64,000 nucleotides of DNA from Nocardioides alkalitolerans (lineage in GTDB: Bacteria > Actinomycetota > Actinomycetes > Propionibacteriales > Nocardioidaceae). Location: NCBI GenBank assembly GCA_038184435.1, contig CP116227.1, positions 868,001 through 932,000 on the forward strand. The letters run 5' to 3'. Shown piece after piece: positions 8,153 through 17,415 of this stretch. Position 1 is the first letter of the stretch; every line of letters begins with the position of its first letter. The notes beneath the pieces were generated by a model. It saw only the letters and a program-made list of their open reading frames with translations. It was not told the origin of the DNA and ran no database searches. Made by a program: the position numbers and the translations under genes.

Positions 8153-9049
8153 ATGACCCTCTCTCGGACCCCCCTCCCCACCGCCCGCCAGGCGGCCGCC
8201 GGACTGTTCTCCGGTGCGCTCGCCGCGTCGCTCGTCGTCGCCGCCTCCTCCGCGCCGGCCTCGGCCGCCCCGCGCACGAGCTGGGCGGACGCCGCCACCG
8301 CCAGCATCCATCCCGGGGTGCAGATGTACACGGACGGTGCCCAGTGCACGGGCAACTTCGTGCTCACCGACGCCGCGGGCTCGACCTACGTCGGGTACGC
8401 CGCGCACTGCGCCGGCACCGGCGAGGCCACCGACACCGACGGGTGCGAGGCCGGGTCCCTCCCGCTCGGCACGCGCGTCGACTTCGTCGAGGGCGGCTCG
8501 CTGCTCGGCGAGGGCACCCGGGTCGGCGGCGGCACGCTCGTCTACTCGAGCTGGCTCGCCATGGACGCCGTGGGCGAGACCGACGCGGACACCTGCGCCT
8601 ACAACGACTTCGCCCTGGTCAAGGTGGACGCCGCGGACGCCGGCGACGTCAACCCGTCGGTGCCCTTCTTCGGCGGCCCGGTGGCGCTCTCCACCACGGG
8701 CACCTCGCCGGGCTCGCAGGTCTTCTCCTTCGGCAACTCGAGCCTGCGCGCCGGCGTCGAGGTGCTCTCGCCGAAGTTCGGGATCAGCCTCGGCGAGACG
8801 GGCGGCGGCTGGTCGCACTCCGTCTACACCCTGACGCCGGGCGTCCCCGGCGACTCCGGCTCCGGCTTCCTCGACGCCGACGGCAACGCCCTCGGCACGC
8901 TGTCCACGCTGGCGCTCGCGCCGGTGCCGCTGTCGAACGGCGTGGGCGACCTCGCGAGCGAGCTGGCCTACGCGCAGGAGCACGCGGGCATCGACGGCCT
9001 GCAGCTGGTGCCGGGCACCGAGGAGTTCAACGGCGGCCTCGGGCTCTGA
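8153..9049 (+). CDS. Secreted trypsin-like serine protease
   Basis: This 298-residue protein has an N-terminal signal peptide with a hydrophobic core (LFSGALAASLVVAASS) and a likely cleavage after ASA near residue 38. The S1 triad is visible: His in YAAHCAG, Asp in YNDFALVKV, and Ser in PGDSGSGF. Two Cys residues near the His and one near the Asp may form disulfides. The charge-relay motifs are in the right order for a chymotrypsin-fold enzyme acting outside the cell. It stands alone between two terminators. The substrate is unknown. Confidence 0.8.
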   Translation: MTLSRTPLPTARQAAAGLFSGALAASLVVAASSAPASAAPRTSWADAATASIHPGVQMYTDGAQCTGNFVLTDAAGSTYVGYAAHCAGTGEATDTDGCEAGSLPLGTRVDFVEGGSLLGEGTRVGGGTLVYSSWLAMDAVGETDADTCAYNDFALVKVDAADAGDVNPSVPFFGGPVALSTTGTSPGSQVFSFGNSSLRAGVEVLSPKFGISLGETGGGWSHSVYTLTPGVPGDSGSGFLDADGNALGTLSTLALAPVPLSNGVGDLASELAYAQEHAGIDGLQLVPGTEEFNGGLGL

Positions 9050-9090
9050 GTCCGCGGGGCGCGACAGGACGGCCGGGACGGTCCGTGGGA

Positions 9091-9186
9091 AGAAAACGCG
9101 GACCGGCTCCGGGCTGGGAGAAAGAGAACGCGGACCGAGACCCGCGACACGCCGATCGGCGGGGGCCTCTCGGTCCGCGTTTTCCT
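9091..9186 (+). terminator. Terminator with two alternative left arms
   Basis: The right arm (about 9168-9186, ending in TTTTCCTTCCCC) pairs with AACGCGGACCGAGA at 9127-9140. It can also pair with AAAACGCGGACCG at 9092-9104. The T-rich 3' flank favours intrinsic termination after the protease gene. Confidence 0.55.
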
Positions 9187-9244
9187 TCCCCGGTGCGCAC
9201 TGTCGTCGTACCGCGCCCGGGCGGCCCCGGCCGCGTGCCCGCTG

Positions 9245-9250
9245 CATGAT
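9245..9250 (+). promoter_or_regulatory. Possible -10 box (ATL gene)
   Basis: CATGAT lies 6 bases before ATG 9257, where no ribosome site is seen. It is a weak match, supported mainly by the leaderless spacing seen at other genes here. Confidence 0.3.
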
Positions 9251-9256
9251 GGGCCC

Positions 9257-9604
9257 ATGGCCAGCGATCCCGACCCCAACGCCGAGGAGCAGGACGCGCT
9301 CGACCACACCGAGCTCGTGCTCCGCGCGGTGGAGGCGGTCCCGCGGGGCCGGGTGACGACGTACGGCGCGATCGCCGACCTCGTCGGCGGTGGACCCCGA
9401 CGGGTCGCCCGCGTGCTCTCGCGCGACGGGGCGGGCGTCTGCTGGTGGCGCTGCGTCCGGGCCGACGGCACGCTGCCGCTGCACCTGCACGAGGAGGCGC
9501 TGGCGGCGTACGTCGCGGAGGGGACCCCGCTGCGCGCGCGGCGCCGGGACGGCGGTCGGCCGGTGGACATGGCCGTCGCGTTCTGGGCCGGCTGGGACGA
9601 CTGA
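9257..9604 (+). CDS. Alkyltransferase-like protein (MGMT-fold, no acceptor Cys motif)
   Basis: This 115-residue protein has the MGMT C-terminal DNA-binding fold: VPRGRVTTYGAIADLVG followed by the Arg-containing helix GPRRVARVLS. The active-site PCHRV motif of methyltransferases is replaced by CWWRCV. Alkyltransferase-like (ATL) proteins bind O6-alkylguanine without repairing it and hand it to nucleotide excision repair, and this protein fits that class. A Cys is present next to the tryptophans, so residual transferase activity cannot be excluded. From memory the M. tuberculosis neighbour Rv3204 is of the same type. Confidence 0.75.
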   Translation: MASDPDPNAEEQDALDHTELVLRAVEAVPRGRVTTYGAIADLVGGGPRRVARVLSRDGAGVCWWRCVRADGTLPLHLHEEALAAYVAEGTPLRARRRDGGRPVDMAVAFWAGWDD

Positions 9605-9670
9605 CCCGGGCGACGGCGCCGGCCGCGTGGCAGGCTGTCGCCGACCGATCGAGCAGCGGGGGAGGACGAC

Positions 9671-10363
9671 GTGAGCAGCGAGAGCACCGGCATCCGGGTC
9701 ATGGTGGTCGACGACCACCCCATGTGGCGCGACGCCGTCGAGCGTGACCTGGCGGCCGCCGGGTTCGACGTGGTCGCGGTCGCCGCGAACGGCACCGACG
9801 CGATCAACCGGTTCAGGGCGGCGCGCCCGCAGGTGGTGGTGCTGGACCTGCAGATCCCCGCGCCTGCGGGTGACGAGGTGACGGCCGCGGTGCTCGCCCA
9901 CGACCCGTCGTCGCGCGTGCTCATCCTGTCGGCGTCGGGGGAGCAGGGTGACGTGCTGGCGGCGGTGAAGGCCGGGGCGACCGGCTACCTCGTGAAGTCG
10001 GCGTCCCGCGAGGAGCTGATCGCCGCCGTGCGGCGGGTCGCCGCGGGCGACACGGTCTTCACCCCGGGCCTGGCCGGTCTCGTGCTGGGCGAGTTCCGGC
10101 GCATGTCGAGCGGCGCGGCCGAGGACGACGGCACGCCGCGGCTGACGGAGCGGGAGACGGAGATCCTGCGGTACGTCGCGAAGGGCATGTCCTACAAGCA
10201 GATCGCCGAGCGGCTCGTGCTGTCGCACCGCACGGTGCAGAACCACGTGCAGAACACGCTGCGCAAGCTCCAGCTGCACAACCGCGTCGAGCTGACGCGG
10301 TGGGCGATCGCCCAGGGTCTCGACGACGTCGACGGCCCCGACGACGACCGCGCGAGCGCCTGA
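9671..10363 (+). CDS. NarL/FixJ-type response regulator
   Basis: This 230-residue two-component regulator has a receiver domain with the acidic pair in VVDDH (D14, D15), the phospho-acceptor D59 in VVVLDL, and the conserved Lys in YLVKSA. A LuxR-type helix-turn-helix follows at about residues 155-215 (LTERETEILRYVAKGMSYKQIAERL). GTG 9671 has GGGGGAGGA just upstream. No histidine kinase lies beside it, so its partner must be elsewhere. The next gene starts 4 bases after its stop and is probably co-transcribed. Confidence 0.88.
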   Translation: MSSESTGIRVMVVDDHPMWRDAVERDLAAAGFDVVAVAANGTDAINRFRAARPQVVVLDLQIPAPAGDEVTAAVLAHDPSSRVLILSASGEQGDVLAAVKAGATGYLVKSASREELIAAVRRVAAGDTVFTPGLAGLVLGEFRRMSSGAAEDDGTPRLTERETEILRYVAKGMSYKQIAERLVLSHRTVQNHVQNTLRKLQLHNRVELTRWAIAQGLDDVDGPDDDRASA

Positions 10364-10367
10364 ACCG

Positions 10368-11315
10368 GTGGCGGACGCCGCAGACCCCGGCGCCGCGGGG
10401 CCGGACGAGCGCCTCCTCGCCGAGGCCGACGCCCTCTACGCGCTCGCGCCCGGCGACTTCACGCCCGCGCGGGACGCCCGCGCCAAGGAGCTGAAGCGGG
10501 AGGAACCGGAGCTCGCCGCCGCGGTCAAGGCACTGCGCCGACCCTCGGTCGCCGCCTGGCTCGTCGACCAGCTGGTGCGCCACGACCCCGACCGGGTCGA
10601 CGAGCTGCTGCAGGTGGGTGCGGCCCTCCGCGAGGCGCAGGACGCCCTGTCGGCCGACGACCTCCGCGCCTTCACCAAGCAGCGTCGTCAGCTGACGGCC
10701 ACGGTCACCACCCGCGCCCGCGCGCTCGGCCGGCAGCTCGGCACGAAGGTGAGCGAGTCGGTCGCCGAGCAGGTCGAGGCGACGCTCACCGCGGCCATGC
10801 TGGACGCGGGGGCGGGCGAGGCGGTGCGTACGGGTCTGCTGGTCACCGCGCTGCGGCCGGCCGGGGTCGACCCGGTCGACGTCGACGCCGCGCTGGCGGT
10901 CCCGGGGGCGACCGGGCACGTCGCCGTACCGGTCGACGGGTCCGCGGATACCGCGGACGCCGCAGGGGCGGACGGCCCGGCCCTGCGGGTCGTCCCCGAC
11001 GACCCGGGGGCCGACGACCGCCGCCGCCAGGAGGCCGAGGAGGCGCTCGCCGCCGCCGAGGAGGCGCTCGGGATCGCGCAGGCCGAGCTGGAGGAGATCG
11101 AGGAGGAGGTGGAGGACCTCGAGGCTCGCTCCCTCCAGGCCGAGGCACGGGTCGAGGAGCTGCGCACGCGTCTCGCCGAGGCCGAGACCCGGCAGGCGCG
11201 GGTGGAGGACCAGCTCGCCGACGCCGAGGAGTCCCGCGACGAGCAGCGCGAGGCCGTCGACGCCGCCCGTGCCGAGCGCGACGAGGCCCGGCGGCACCTC
11301 AGCCGCTGGACCTGA
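10368..11315 (+). CDS. Coiled-coil protein of unknown function
   Basis: I do not recognise a named family in this 315-residue protein. The N-terminal half is helical and contains LRRPSVAAWLVDQLVRH, a pattern I associate with conserved actinobacterial hypothetical proteins. The C-terminal 100 residues are a long Glu/Ala/Arg-rich heptad region predicted to form a coiled coil. There is no signal peptide or membrane segment. The GTG start is 5 bases after the response regulator stop codon begins the gap, suggesting an operon with it. It may be a structural or DNA-associated partner, but nothing in the sequence proves this. Confidence 0.7.
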   Translation: MADAADPGAAGPDERLLAEADALYALAPGDFTPARDARAKELKREEPELAAAVKALRRPSVAAWLVDQLVRHDPDRVDELLQVGAALREAQDALSADDLRAFTKQRRQLTATVTTRARALGRQLGTKVSESVAEQVEATLTAAMLDAGAGEAVRTGLLVTALRPAGVDPVDVDAALAVPGATGHVAVPVDGSADTADAAGADGPALRVVPDDPGADDRRRQEAEEALAAAEEALGIAQAELEEIEEEVEDLEARSLQAEARVEELRTRLAEAETRQARVEDQLADAEESRDEQREAVDAARAERDEARRHLSRWT

Positions 11316-11345
11316 GCGGGGCTCTCCTCCAACTCGACGGGCCGT

Positions 11346-11364
11346 GCGCGCGTGAAACGCGCGC
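11346..11364 (+). terminator. Short GC hairpin after the coiled-coil gene
   Basis: Arms of 8 bases (11346-11353 and 11357-11364) with a GAA loop lie about 30 bases after the stop codon. There is no T-run. Confidence 0.4.
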
Positions 11365-11497
11365 GGGCGGGGAAGGGCGCTGCTCGGCGGCGCGTCGGTG
11401 GACGTGGCCTCCGCGCGGGGGCAGAGTGGAGCGCCACGGGGCCGACGACGTCGTCGGTCCGCCGGGCGCTCGGGTGAGCCGGACGGAGGACCAGGCG

Positions 11498-12964
11498 ATG
11501 GCGGAACCAGGCACGACCGCAGCGGCGGGACAGGCAGCGGAGCAGGGAGAGCCCGAGCTGAAGCGGGTGCTCGGCCCGGGGCTGCTGCTCCTCTTCATCA
11601 TCGGCGACATCGTCGGGGCCGGGATCTTCGCGATCACGGGAAGCGTGGCCGGACAGGTCGGCGGTGTGGCGTGGCTGCCGTTCGTGGTGGCGTTCGCCAT
11701 CGCGACCCTGACGGCGTGCTCCTACCTCGAGCTCGTGACGAAGTACCCCGAGGCGGCAGGCGCGGCGCTCTACGTGCACAAGGCGTTCGGTGTGCACTTC
11801 GTGACCTTCATCGTCGCCTTCACCGTCATGTGCTCCGGCATCACGAGTGCGTCGACCTCCTCCAGCCTCGTCGCCACCAACCTGCTGACGGGCCTCGACG
11901 GGGTGTTCGGAGGAGTTCCCACCGGGAAGATCGCCACCCTCCTGACGGCACTTGCGATCATCGTCGTGCTGGGTCTCATCAACCTGCGCGGCGTGGGCGA
12001 GAGCGTGAAGTTCAACGTCGTGCTGACCGTCGTGACGATGGTCGCCCTGGGGATCGTCATCGCCATCGGCATGGTGGCGGCGGCGAGCGGTGACGGCGAC
12101 CTCGGCCGGATCGTCGTCTTCGAGACCGACGGCGACAGGAACATGTTCGCCGCCGTGACGGTCGCGACTGCCATCGCCTTCTTCGCGATGGTCGGCTTCG
12201 AGGACTCGGTCAACATGGTCGAGGAGACCAAGGACCCGATGCGGATCTTCCCGCGGATGATGCTCACGGGCCTCGGCATCTGCGTGCTGCTCTACATCCT
12301 CGTCGCCGTGACCGTCGTGCTCGTCATCCCGATCGAGGACATCGCGAACCCGCAGAACCCCGACGCCGGCATCCTGCTCGACGTCGTGCGCATCGGCGCC
12401 CCGGGCATCCCGGTCGACACGATCTTCCCGTTCCTCACCGTCTTCGCGGTGGTCAACACCGCGCTCATCAACATGCTGATGGCCAGCCGGCTCGTCTACG
12501 GCATGGCGCGCCAAGGCGTCCTGCCCCGATCCCTCGGGCACGTGCTGCCCGGTCGCCGCACGCCGTGGGCAGCGATCGCCTTCACGACGCTCATCGCCAT
12601 GGGCCTCATCACCTACGTGCGGCTCTCGGACAACACCAGCGTCGTCAGCGCCCTGGGAGGCACGACGGCACTGCTCCTGCTCGCGGTCTTCGCCGTCGTC
12701 AACGTCTGCGTGCTCATCCTGCGCCGCGACCCGACCCCCGAGGGAGCGTTCCGGGTGCCCACGGCCGTCCCGGTCGTCGGTGCCGTGGCCTGCGCCTACC
12801 TCGTCGGTCCCTGGGCGCGCCTGCCGGAGCAGTACATCCAGTACCGCATCGGCGGCGCCCTCCTCGTCATCGGCGTCGTGCTCTGGGCCGTGACGTGGTT
12901 CGCCAACCGGGCGCTGCGCTCGGAGCGCACGGGCTTCCGGGACGTCGAGGACCTGGACGGCTGA
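11498..12964 (+). CDS. APC-family amino acid permease
   Basis: This 488-residue integral membrane protein has about 12 hydrophobic segments and the family opening GPGLLLLFIIGDIVGAGIF in segment 1, where the unwound Gly-rich helix contacts substrate. It should import or exchange amino acids or amines across the plasma membrane, but the exact substrate is not visible. ATG 11498 is preferred, with GGAGGA about 7 bases upstream; an in-frame ATG at 11426 would add residues with no family resemblance. Codon use is slightly less GC-biased at third positions than its neighbours, for example more ATC/TCC choices. It stands as a single gene. Confidence 0.85.
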   Translation: MAEPGTTAAAGQAAEQGEPELKRVLGPGLLLLFIIGDIVGAGIFAITGSVAGQVGGVAWLPFVVAFAIATLTACSYLELVTKYPEAAGAALYVHKAFGVHFVTFIVAFTVMCSGITSASTSSSLVATNLLTGLDGVFGGVPTGKIATLLTALAIIVVLGLINLRGVGESVKFNVVLTVVTMVALGIVIAIGMVAAASGDGDLGRIVVFETDGDRNMFAAVTVATAIAFFAMVGFEDSVNMVEETKDPMRIFPRMMLTGLGICVLLYILVAVTVVLVIPIEDIANPQNPDAGILLDVVRIGAPGIPVDTIFPFLTVFAVVNTALINMLMASRLVYGMARQGVLPRSLGHVLPGRRTPWAAIAFTTLIAMGLITYVRLSDNTSVVSALGGTTALLLLAVFAVVNVCVLILRRDPTPEGAFRVPTAVPVVGAVACAYLVGPWARLPEQYIQYRIGGALLVIGVVLWAVTWFANRALRSERTGFRDVEDLDG

Positions 12965-13033
12965 CGCGGCGGGCAGGGCGCCCGCGCCCGGCCCGGCGGT
13001 GAAACGGGTTCGGAGGGGAGGGACCCCGCGTCG

Positions 13034-13039
13034 TACCCT
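13034..13039 (+). promoter_or_regulatory. -10 box of a leaderless promoter (aroG)
   Basis: TACCCT lies 6 bases before GTG 13046, and no ribosome site is seen. Confidence 0.5.
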
Positions 13040-13045
13040 GGGTCG

Positions 13046-14404
13046 GTGAGCATTCCCGACCTGGCTTCCCTGCACGCTCTCGGCGCGGCGCAGCAGCCGA
13101 CCTATCCCGACCGCGCGCGCCTCGAGGGTGCCGTGACGACCCTGCGGACCGCTCCGCCGCTGGTGTTCGCCGGCGAGTGCGACGACCTGACGGCGAAGAT
13201 CGCCGCCGTCGCCCGCGGCGAGGCGTTCCTGCTCCAGGGCGGCGACTGCGCGGAGACCTTCGCGGGCGTGACGGCGGAGAACGTGCGCAACAAGCTGCGC
13301 GTCCTGCTCCAGATGGCCGTCGTGCTGACGTACGCCGCGAAGGTGCCCGTGGTGAAGATCGGGCGCCTGGCGGGGCAGTACGCCAAGCCGCGCTCCTCCG
13401 ACCTGGAGACCCGCGACGGGGTGACGCTGCCGGCGTACCGCGGCGATGCGGTCAACGGCTACGAGTTCACGCCCGAGTCGCGCATCCCCGACCCGCAGCG
13501 CCTCGTCGACGTCTACAACGCCTCCGCGGCGACCCTCAACCTGGTGCGCGCCTTCACGACGGGCGGGTACGCCGACCTCCGCCAGGTCAGCGAGTGGAAC
13601 ACCGACTTCGTGCGCAGCTCGCCGGTCGGGCAGCGCTACGAGGCGCTGGCCGGCGAGATCCAGAGCGCGCTCGACTTCATGGCGGCCATCGGCGCCGACC
13701 CGGTCGAGTTCCACAAGGTCGACTTCCACTCGTCCCACGAGGCGCTGGTGCTGGAGTACGAGCACGCGCTGACCCGCATCGACTCGCGCACGGAGCTGCC
13801 CTACAACGTGTCCGGCCACATGGTCTGGATCGGTGAGCGCACCCGCCAGCTCGACGGCGCGCACGTGGAGTACTTCAGCCACATCCGCAACCCCATCGGT
13901 TGCAAGCTCGGCCCGTCGGCGACCGCCGACGACGCGCTCGCCCTGGCGGCGAAGCTCAACCCGGCCAACGAGCCCGGACGCCTCACCTTCATCACGCGCT
14001 TCGGTGCGGCGAAGGTGCGCGACGGCCTGCCGCAGCTGGTCGAGAAGGTCACCGCCGAGGGCGTGCAGGTGGCCTGGGTCAGCGACCCGATGCACGGCAA
14101 CACCTTCGAGGCGTCGACGGGCTACAAGACGCGGCGCTTCGACGACGTGCTCGACGAGATCCGCGGCTTCTTCGAGGTGCACCGCGCGCTCGGCACCGTG
14201 CCCGGCGGCATGATGGTCGAGATGACCGGCGACGACGTCACCGAGATCGTCGGCGGCGGCGAGGAGATCGACGAGCACGGTCTCGCGCACCGCTACGAGT
14301 CGGTCGTCGACCCGCGTCTCAACCGCGTCCAGTCGCTCGAGCTGGCGTTCCACGTCGCCGAGATGCTGCGCGCGACGCCCACCGCCGCTCCCGCCGGGGC
14401 ATGA
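13046..14404 (+). CDS. aroG: Class II DAHP synthase
   Basis: This 452-residue enzyme condenses phosphoenolpyruvate and erythrose 4-phosphate to DAHP, the first step of the shikimate pathway. The class II signature is clear: [56 protein letters not shown] and SDPMHGNT. The metal-binding Cys (GGDCAE), His and Glu/Asp residues are in these motifs. The length suits the short class II enzymes such as mycobacterial AroG. The start at GTG 13046 follows a leaderless -10 box. Its stop overlaps the next gene's ATG by four bases (ATGA), so both are translated from one message. Confidence 0.93.
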   Translation: MSIPDLASLHALGAAQQPTYPDRARLEGAVTTLRTAPPLVFAGECDDLTAKIAAVARGEAFLLQGGDCAETFAGVTAENVRNKLRVLLQMAVVLTYAAKVPVVKIGRLAGQYAKPRSSDLETRDGVTLPAYRGDAVNGYEFTPESRIPDPQRLVDVYNASAATLNLVRAFTTGGYADLRQVSEWNTDFVRSSPVGQRYEALAGEIQSALDFMAAIGADPVEFHKVDFHSSHEALVLEYEHALTRIDSRTELPYNVSGHMVWIGERTRQLDGAHVEYFSHIRNPIGCKLGPSATADDALALAAKLNPANEPGRLTFITRFGAAKVRDGLPQLVEKVTAEGVQVAWVSDPMHGNTFEASTGYKTRRFDDVLDEIRGFFEVHRALGTVPGGMMVEMTGDDVTEIVGGGEEIDEHGLAHRYESVVDPRLNRVQSLELAFHVAEMLRATPTAAPAGA

Positions 14405-15420
14405 CGGGGGCGACCGCCCGGCCGGTCGACCTCCGCTCCGACACCCTGACGTCGCCGACCCCCGCGATGCGCCGCGCCATGGCGGACGCGGAGGTCGGCG
14501 ACGACGTGTACGGCGAGGACCCCACCGTCCGGGCGCTCGAGGAGCGCGTTGCCGCGCTGCTGGGCCACGAGGCCGCGCTCTTCTGCCCGACCGGCTCGAT
14601 GGCGAACGTGCTGGCGCTCCGTACGCTCGTCGGCGTGGGCGAGGAGGTGCTCTGCGAGGCGCGGGCCCACATCGCGCGGGCCGAGCTGGGAGCCCACGCG
14701 GCCTACACGGGCCTGACGATGCGCACGTGGAGCGACCCCCGCGGGGGCGTGGACCTGGCCGCGGTCGAGGACCTCTTCGCCCCCGACCTCGGCCCCTTCT
14801 TCGTCGCCACGCGCGCCGTCGCGATCGAGAACACCCACAACTTCGCGGGCGGCACCGTCGCGCCGCTCGCCGACCTCGAGGCGCTGCGCGCGTTCGCCGA
14901 CGCCCACGGGGTCCGGATCCACCTCGACGGCGCGCGCCTCTGGAACGCCCACGTGGCGACGGGCGTGCCGCTCGCGACGTACGGCGCGCTCGTCGACGTC
15001 GCGGCCGTCTGCCTGTCCAAGGGGCTCGGCGCGCCGGTCGGCTCCCTCGTCGTCGGCAGCGCCGACGCCGTGGCCGAGAGCCGCGTCTGGCGCAAGCGGA
15101 TGGGCGGGGGCATGCGCCAGGTGGGCGTGCTGGCTGCGGCGGGGCTCCACGCCCTGGAGCACCACGTCGAGCGGCTCGCGGACGACCACGAGCACGCCCG
15201 GCTGCTCGCCGAGGCGTGGGACGTCGACCCCGCCGGGGTCGCGACCAACATCGTGGTGCGGGAGGTCGGCGACGCGGCAGCGTACGTCGCGGCGGCGGCC
15301 GCCGAGGGCGTGCGGGTGTCCGCGCTGGGCCGCACCACGGTGCGCCTCGTCACGCACCTGGACGTGACGCGCGACGACGCCGAGCGCGCCGCGCGCGTGC
15401 TGGCCGCGCTGCCCCGCTGA
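14401..15420 (+). CDS. Low-specificity threonine aldolase
   Basis: This 339-residue PLP enzyme of the beta-eliminating lyase family cleaves L-threonine or allo-threonine to glycine and acetaldehyde. It begins with the typical [18 protein letters not shown], has [26 protein letters not shown], and the PLP lysine in [16 protein letters not shown] 14401 overlaps the DAHP synthase stop by 4 bases, implying translational coupling. The pairing with aromatic biosynthesis has no obvious metabolic logic and may be accidental. It converges on the zinc-ribbon gene with only 33 bases between them. Confidence 0.85.
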   Translation: MTGATARPVDLRSDTLTSPTPAMRRAMADAEVGDDVYGEDPTVRALEERVAALLGHEAALFCPTGSMANVLALRTLVGVGEEVLCEARAHIARAELGAHAAYTGLTMRTWSDPRGGVDLAAVEDLFAPDLGPFFVATRAVAIENTHNFAGGTVAPLADLEALRAFADAHGVRIHLDGARLWNAHVATGVPLATYGALVDVAAVCLSKGLGAPVGSLVVGSADAVAESRVWRKRMGGGMRQVGVLAAAGLHALEHHVERLADDHEHARLLAEAWDVDPAGVATNIVVREVGDAAAYVAAAAAEGVRVSALGRTTVRLVTHLDVTRDDAERAARVLAALPR

Positions 15421-15453
15421 CCTGGGCCGCCGGTCGGGCCGTCAGCCGGGCCG

Positions 15454-16497
15454 TCAGTCGAGCTCGGCCACCGGTGCGCCGTCGAGCTCGACCTCGCTGA
15501 TCGGGGTGCGGTCGGCGCCGCCGTGACCGGAGACCGCGACGATCTCCAGCTGGACCGTCGACGTGCGGGCGGCCGGGATCGTCACCGTCTGCATGGCGCG
15601 GTCGTCGGACAGGTCCTGCTCGAGCACCCGGCCGTCGTCGAACGTCCAGCGCACCTGGGTGACGTGGCGGTTGCGGACGTACCAGTCCACCTCGCCGCCG
15701 TCGGGGTCGGTGTCGACCTTGTCGTAGCCGTTGACGAGGCCGACGGTCGTCACGGCCACCTCCTCGCCGAACGAGAAGGTCAGCACCTCGCCGGTGCCGT
15801 CGCCCTCGACCCGCCAGGTGGTGCTGGTGTCGCCGTCGACCAGGTTGTCCGCGCCGTACTCCACCCGGCTGCCGTCGAGGCTCGTGCCGGGCGGGGCGGT
15901 GCGCGACGCCGCTGCGGTCGCGAGGTCGGTGATGGCGCGCGGTTCGGGCACGTCGAGGTCGGGGGTGGCCTCCTGGGCGTCGGGCGCCTCGGCACCGGGC
16001 CCGTCCGACCCGCCGGCGTCACCGGGATCGCCGGCCTCCCCGGCCTCGGACGACCGCGTGGGGTCGGTGTCGCGGGCCAGCATGATGCTGCCGCCCACGA
16101 CGACCCCCACGAGGAGCACCGCCAGGAGGACGACCAGCACGGGGAGGGCCCGGGAGGGTCGCTGCTGCCGCGGCGCGGGCTCCGCGGGGGCCGCGGGGGC
16201 CGCGGGGGGCGCGACCTCGTCGGCGTAGAGCGGGAAGCGCGGACCGTCGCCGTGCCCGCCCGGGGTCCAGGCCACGGGCGGCGCCTCGGTCCCCGGCGCG
16301 GTGGGCGTCTCGTCGGTCGTCGTGGGATCCGCGGTGCCCGGCACCGCGAGCGGCGCCTCGACGCGGGGGATGCGAGCGTTGGTGCCGGTCGTGCTGCTGT
16401 TCGTGCCGGTGCCGGTGCCGGGGTCGACCGGACGGCCGCAGTGCCCGCAGAAACGCCCGCCGTTCACGGCCCCGCCGCAGCCGGCGCAGACGCTCAC
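15454..16497 (-). CDS. Zinc-ribbon membrane protein with discoidin-like C-terminal domain
   Basis: The 347 residues start with a double-Cys zinc ribbon (CAGC and CGHC, residues 4-20), followed by a Thr/Pro-rich linker and one membrane helix near residue 120 (VLVVLLAVLLVGVVVGGSI). After another disordered stretch, a beta-rich domain contains NLVDGDTSTTWRVEG, typical of discoidin-like or NADase-type glycan-binding modules. The layout suggests a cytoplasmic ribbon and an outside sugar- or surface-binding domain. GTG 16497 overlaps the end of endonuclease IV by four bases (GTGA), so the two genes form an operon. Ligand and role are unknown. Confidence 0.7.
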   Translation of the reverse strand: MSVCAGCGGAVNGGRFCGHCGRPVDPGTGTGTNSSTTGTNARIPRVEAPLAVPGTADPTTTDETPTAPGTEAPPVAWTPGGHGDGPRFPLYADEVAPPAAPAAPAEPAPRQQRPSRALPVLVVLLAVLLVGVVVGGSIMLARDTDPTRSSEAGEAGDPGDAGGSDGPGAEAPDAQEATPDLDVPEPRAITDLATAAASRTAPPGTSLDGSRVEYGADNLVDGDTSTTWRVEGDGTGEVLTFSFGEEVAVTTVGLVNGYDKVDTDPDGGEVDWYVRNRHVTQVRWTFDDGRVLEQDLSDDRAMQTVTIPAARTSTVQLEIVAVSGHGGADRTPISEVELDGAPVAELD

Positions 16498-17387
16498 CCG
16501 TCGCCCTCCGGCTCGGCGGCGGCCTCGCGCAGCTTCTTGAGGAGCGGGAGGTCGGGGTCGTCGGCGTCCCGGGACCCCGGGGTCTCCAGCACGAACGGCA
16601 CTCCCTCGGTCGCGGGGTGGCGGAAGAGCTCCTCGAACGCGCCCAGCCCGATGTGGCCCTGGCCGATCTTCTCGTGGCGGTCGCGCAGCGAGCCGCGCAC
16701 GTCGAGCGAGTCGTTGGCGTGGACGAGCCGCAGGCGGCCCTCGCCCGCGACCTCGACGAGGCGGTCGAGGGTGGCGGTCGCGCCGCCCGGCTCGTCGAGC
16801 GGGGCGCCGGCCGCGAACACGTGGCAGGTGTCGAGGCAGACCCCGACACGCGGGTGCCGGTCGACGGCGTCGAGGTAGGCCGGCAGGTCGTCCACGCCCG
16901 CGCAGAGCGACCGGCCCTGGCCGGCGGTGGGCTCGAGGAGCAGCCACGGGCCGTCCTCGCCGAGCGCGTCGAGCACGGGCATCAGCCCCTCGCGCACCTG
17001 GCGCAGGGCCGCGGCGTACCGCTCGTCGGCCCGCTCCGGGTCCATCTCCACGAACGAGCCCGTGTGCACGACGACGCCCTCGGCGCCGATGCGGGCCGCC
17101 CGCTCCAGGTTGTGGGCGACGACGGCCACCGAGCGCTCGTACGTCGCGGGGGTGGGCGAGCCGAGGTTCACCAGGTACGGCGTGTGGACGAACGTGCGGA
17201 GGCCCGCGTCGCGGGCGCCGTCGGCGAAACCGGCGTCGACACGGGGGTCGCCCGGGGTGAGGGACCAGCCCCGCGGGTTGCCGACGAAGACCTGGACGGC
17301 CTCGCAGCCGAGCTCCTGGGCCGTGCGGAGGGCGCCGTCACGGAGGTTCCTGCCCACGGGCACGTGGGTTCCGACCGGGTTGCGCAT
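16494..17387 (-). CDS. nfo: Deoxyribonuclease IV (AP endonuclease)
   Basis: This 297-residue protein cuts DNA 5' of abasic sites in base-excision repair. It is a xylose-isomerase-like TIM barrel with the zinc ligands in VVVHTGSF, LLLEPTAGQG, CLDTCHVFAAG, LVHANDS, DRHEKIGQGHIG and FVLETPG, covering all three metal sites of the family. ATG 17387 is preceded by TAGACT 8 bases upstream on the minus strand, so it probably has its own near-leaderless promoter in the 28-base gap after the kinase gene. It heads a two-gene unit with the zinc-ribbon protein. Confidence 0.92.
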   Translation of the reverse strand: MRNPVGTHVPVGRNLRDGALRTAQELGCEAVQVFVGNPRGWSLTPGDPRVDAGFADGARDAGLRTFVHTPYLVNLGSPTPATYERSVAVVAHNLERAARIGAEGVVVHTGSFVEMDPERADERYAAALRQVREGLMPVLDALGEDGPWLLLEPTAGQGRSLCAGVDDLPAYLDAVDRHPRVGVCLDTCHVFAAGAPLDEPGGATATLDRLVEVAGEGRLRLVHANDSLDVRGSLRDRHEKIGQGHIGLGAFEELFRHPATEGVPFVLETPGSRDADDPDLPLLKKLREAAAEPEGDG

Positions 17388-17395
17388 GGGGCGCG

Positions 17396-17401
17396 AGTCT
17401 A
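17396..17401 (-). promoter_or_regulatory. -10 box for endonuclease IV
   Basis: TAGACT on the minus strand lies 8 bases before ATG 17387, in the short gap behind the kinase gene. This indicates independent expression of nfo. Confidence 0.45.
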
Positions 17402-17415
17402 GGGCGTGGCCCGCG

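Noticed and set aside
11426..11497. Longer N-terminus for the amino acid permease
   Set aside because: The added residues do not look like a permease start, and the ribosome site GGAGGA fits ATG 11498.
10688..14353. A 1221-codon minus-strand frame opposite the permease and DAHP synthase
   Set aside because: It spans several real plus-strand genes and is full of Asp/His/Arg repeats typical of antisense frames in high-GC DNA.
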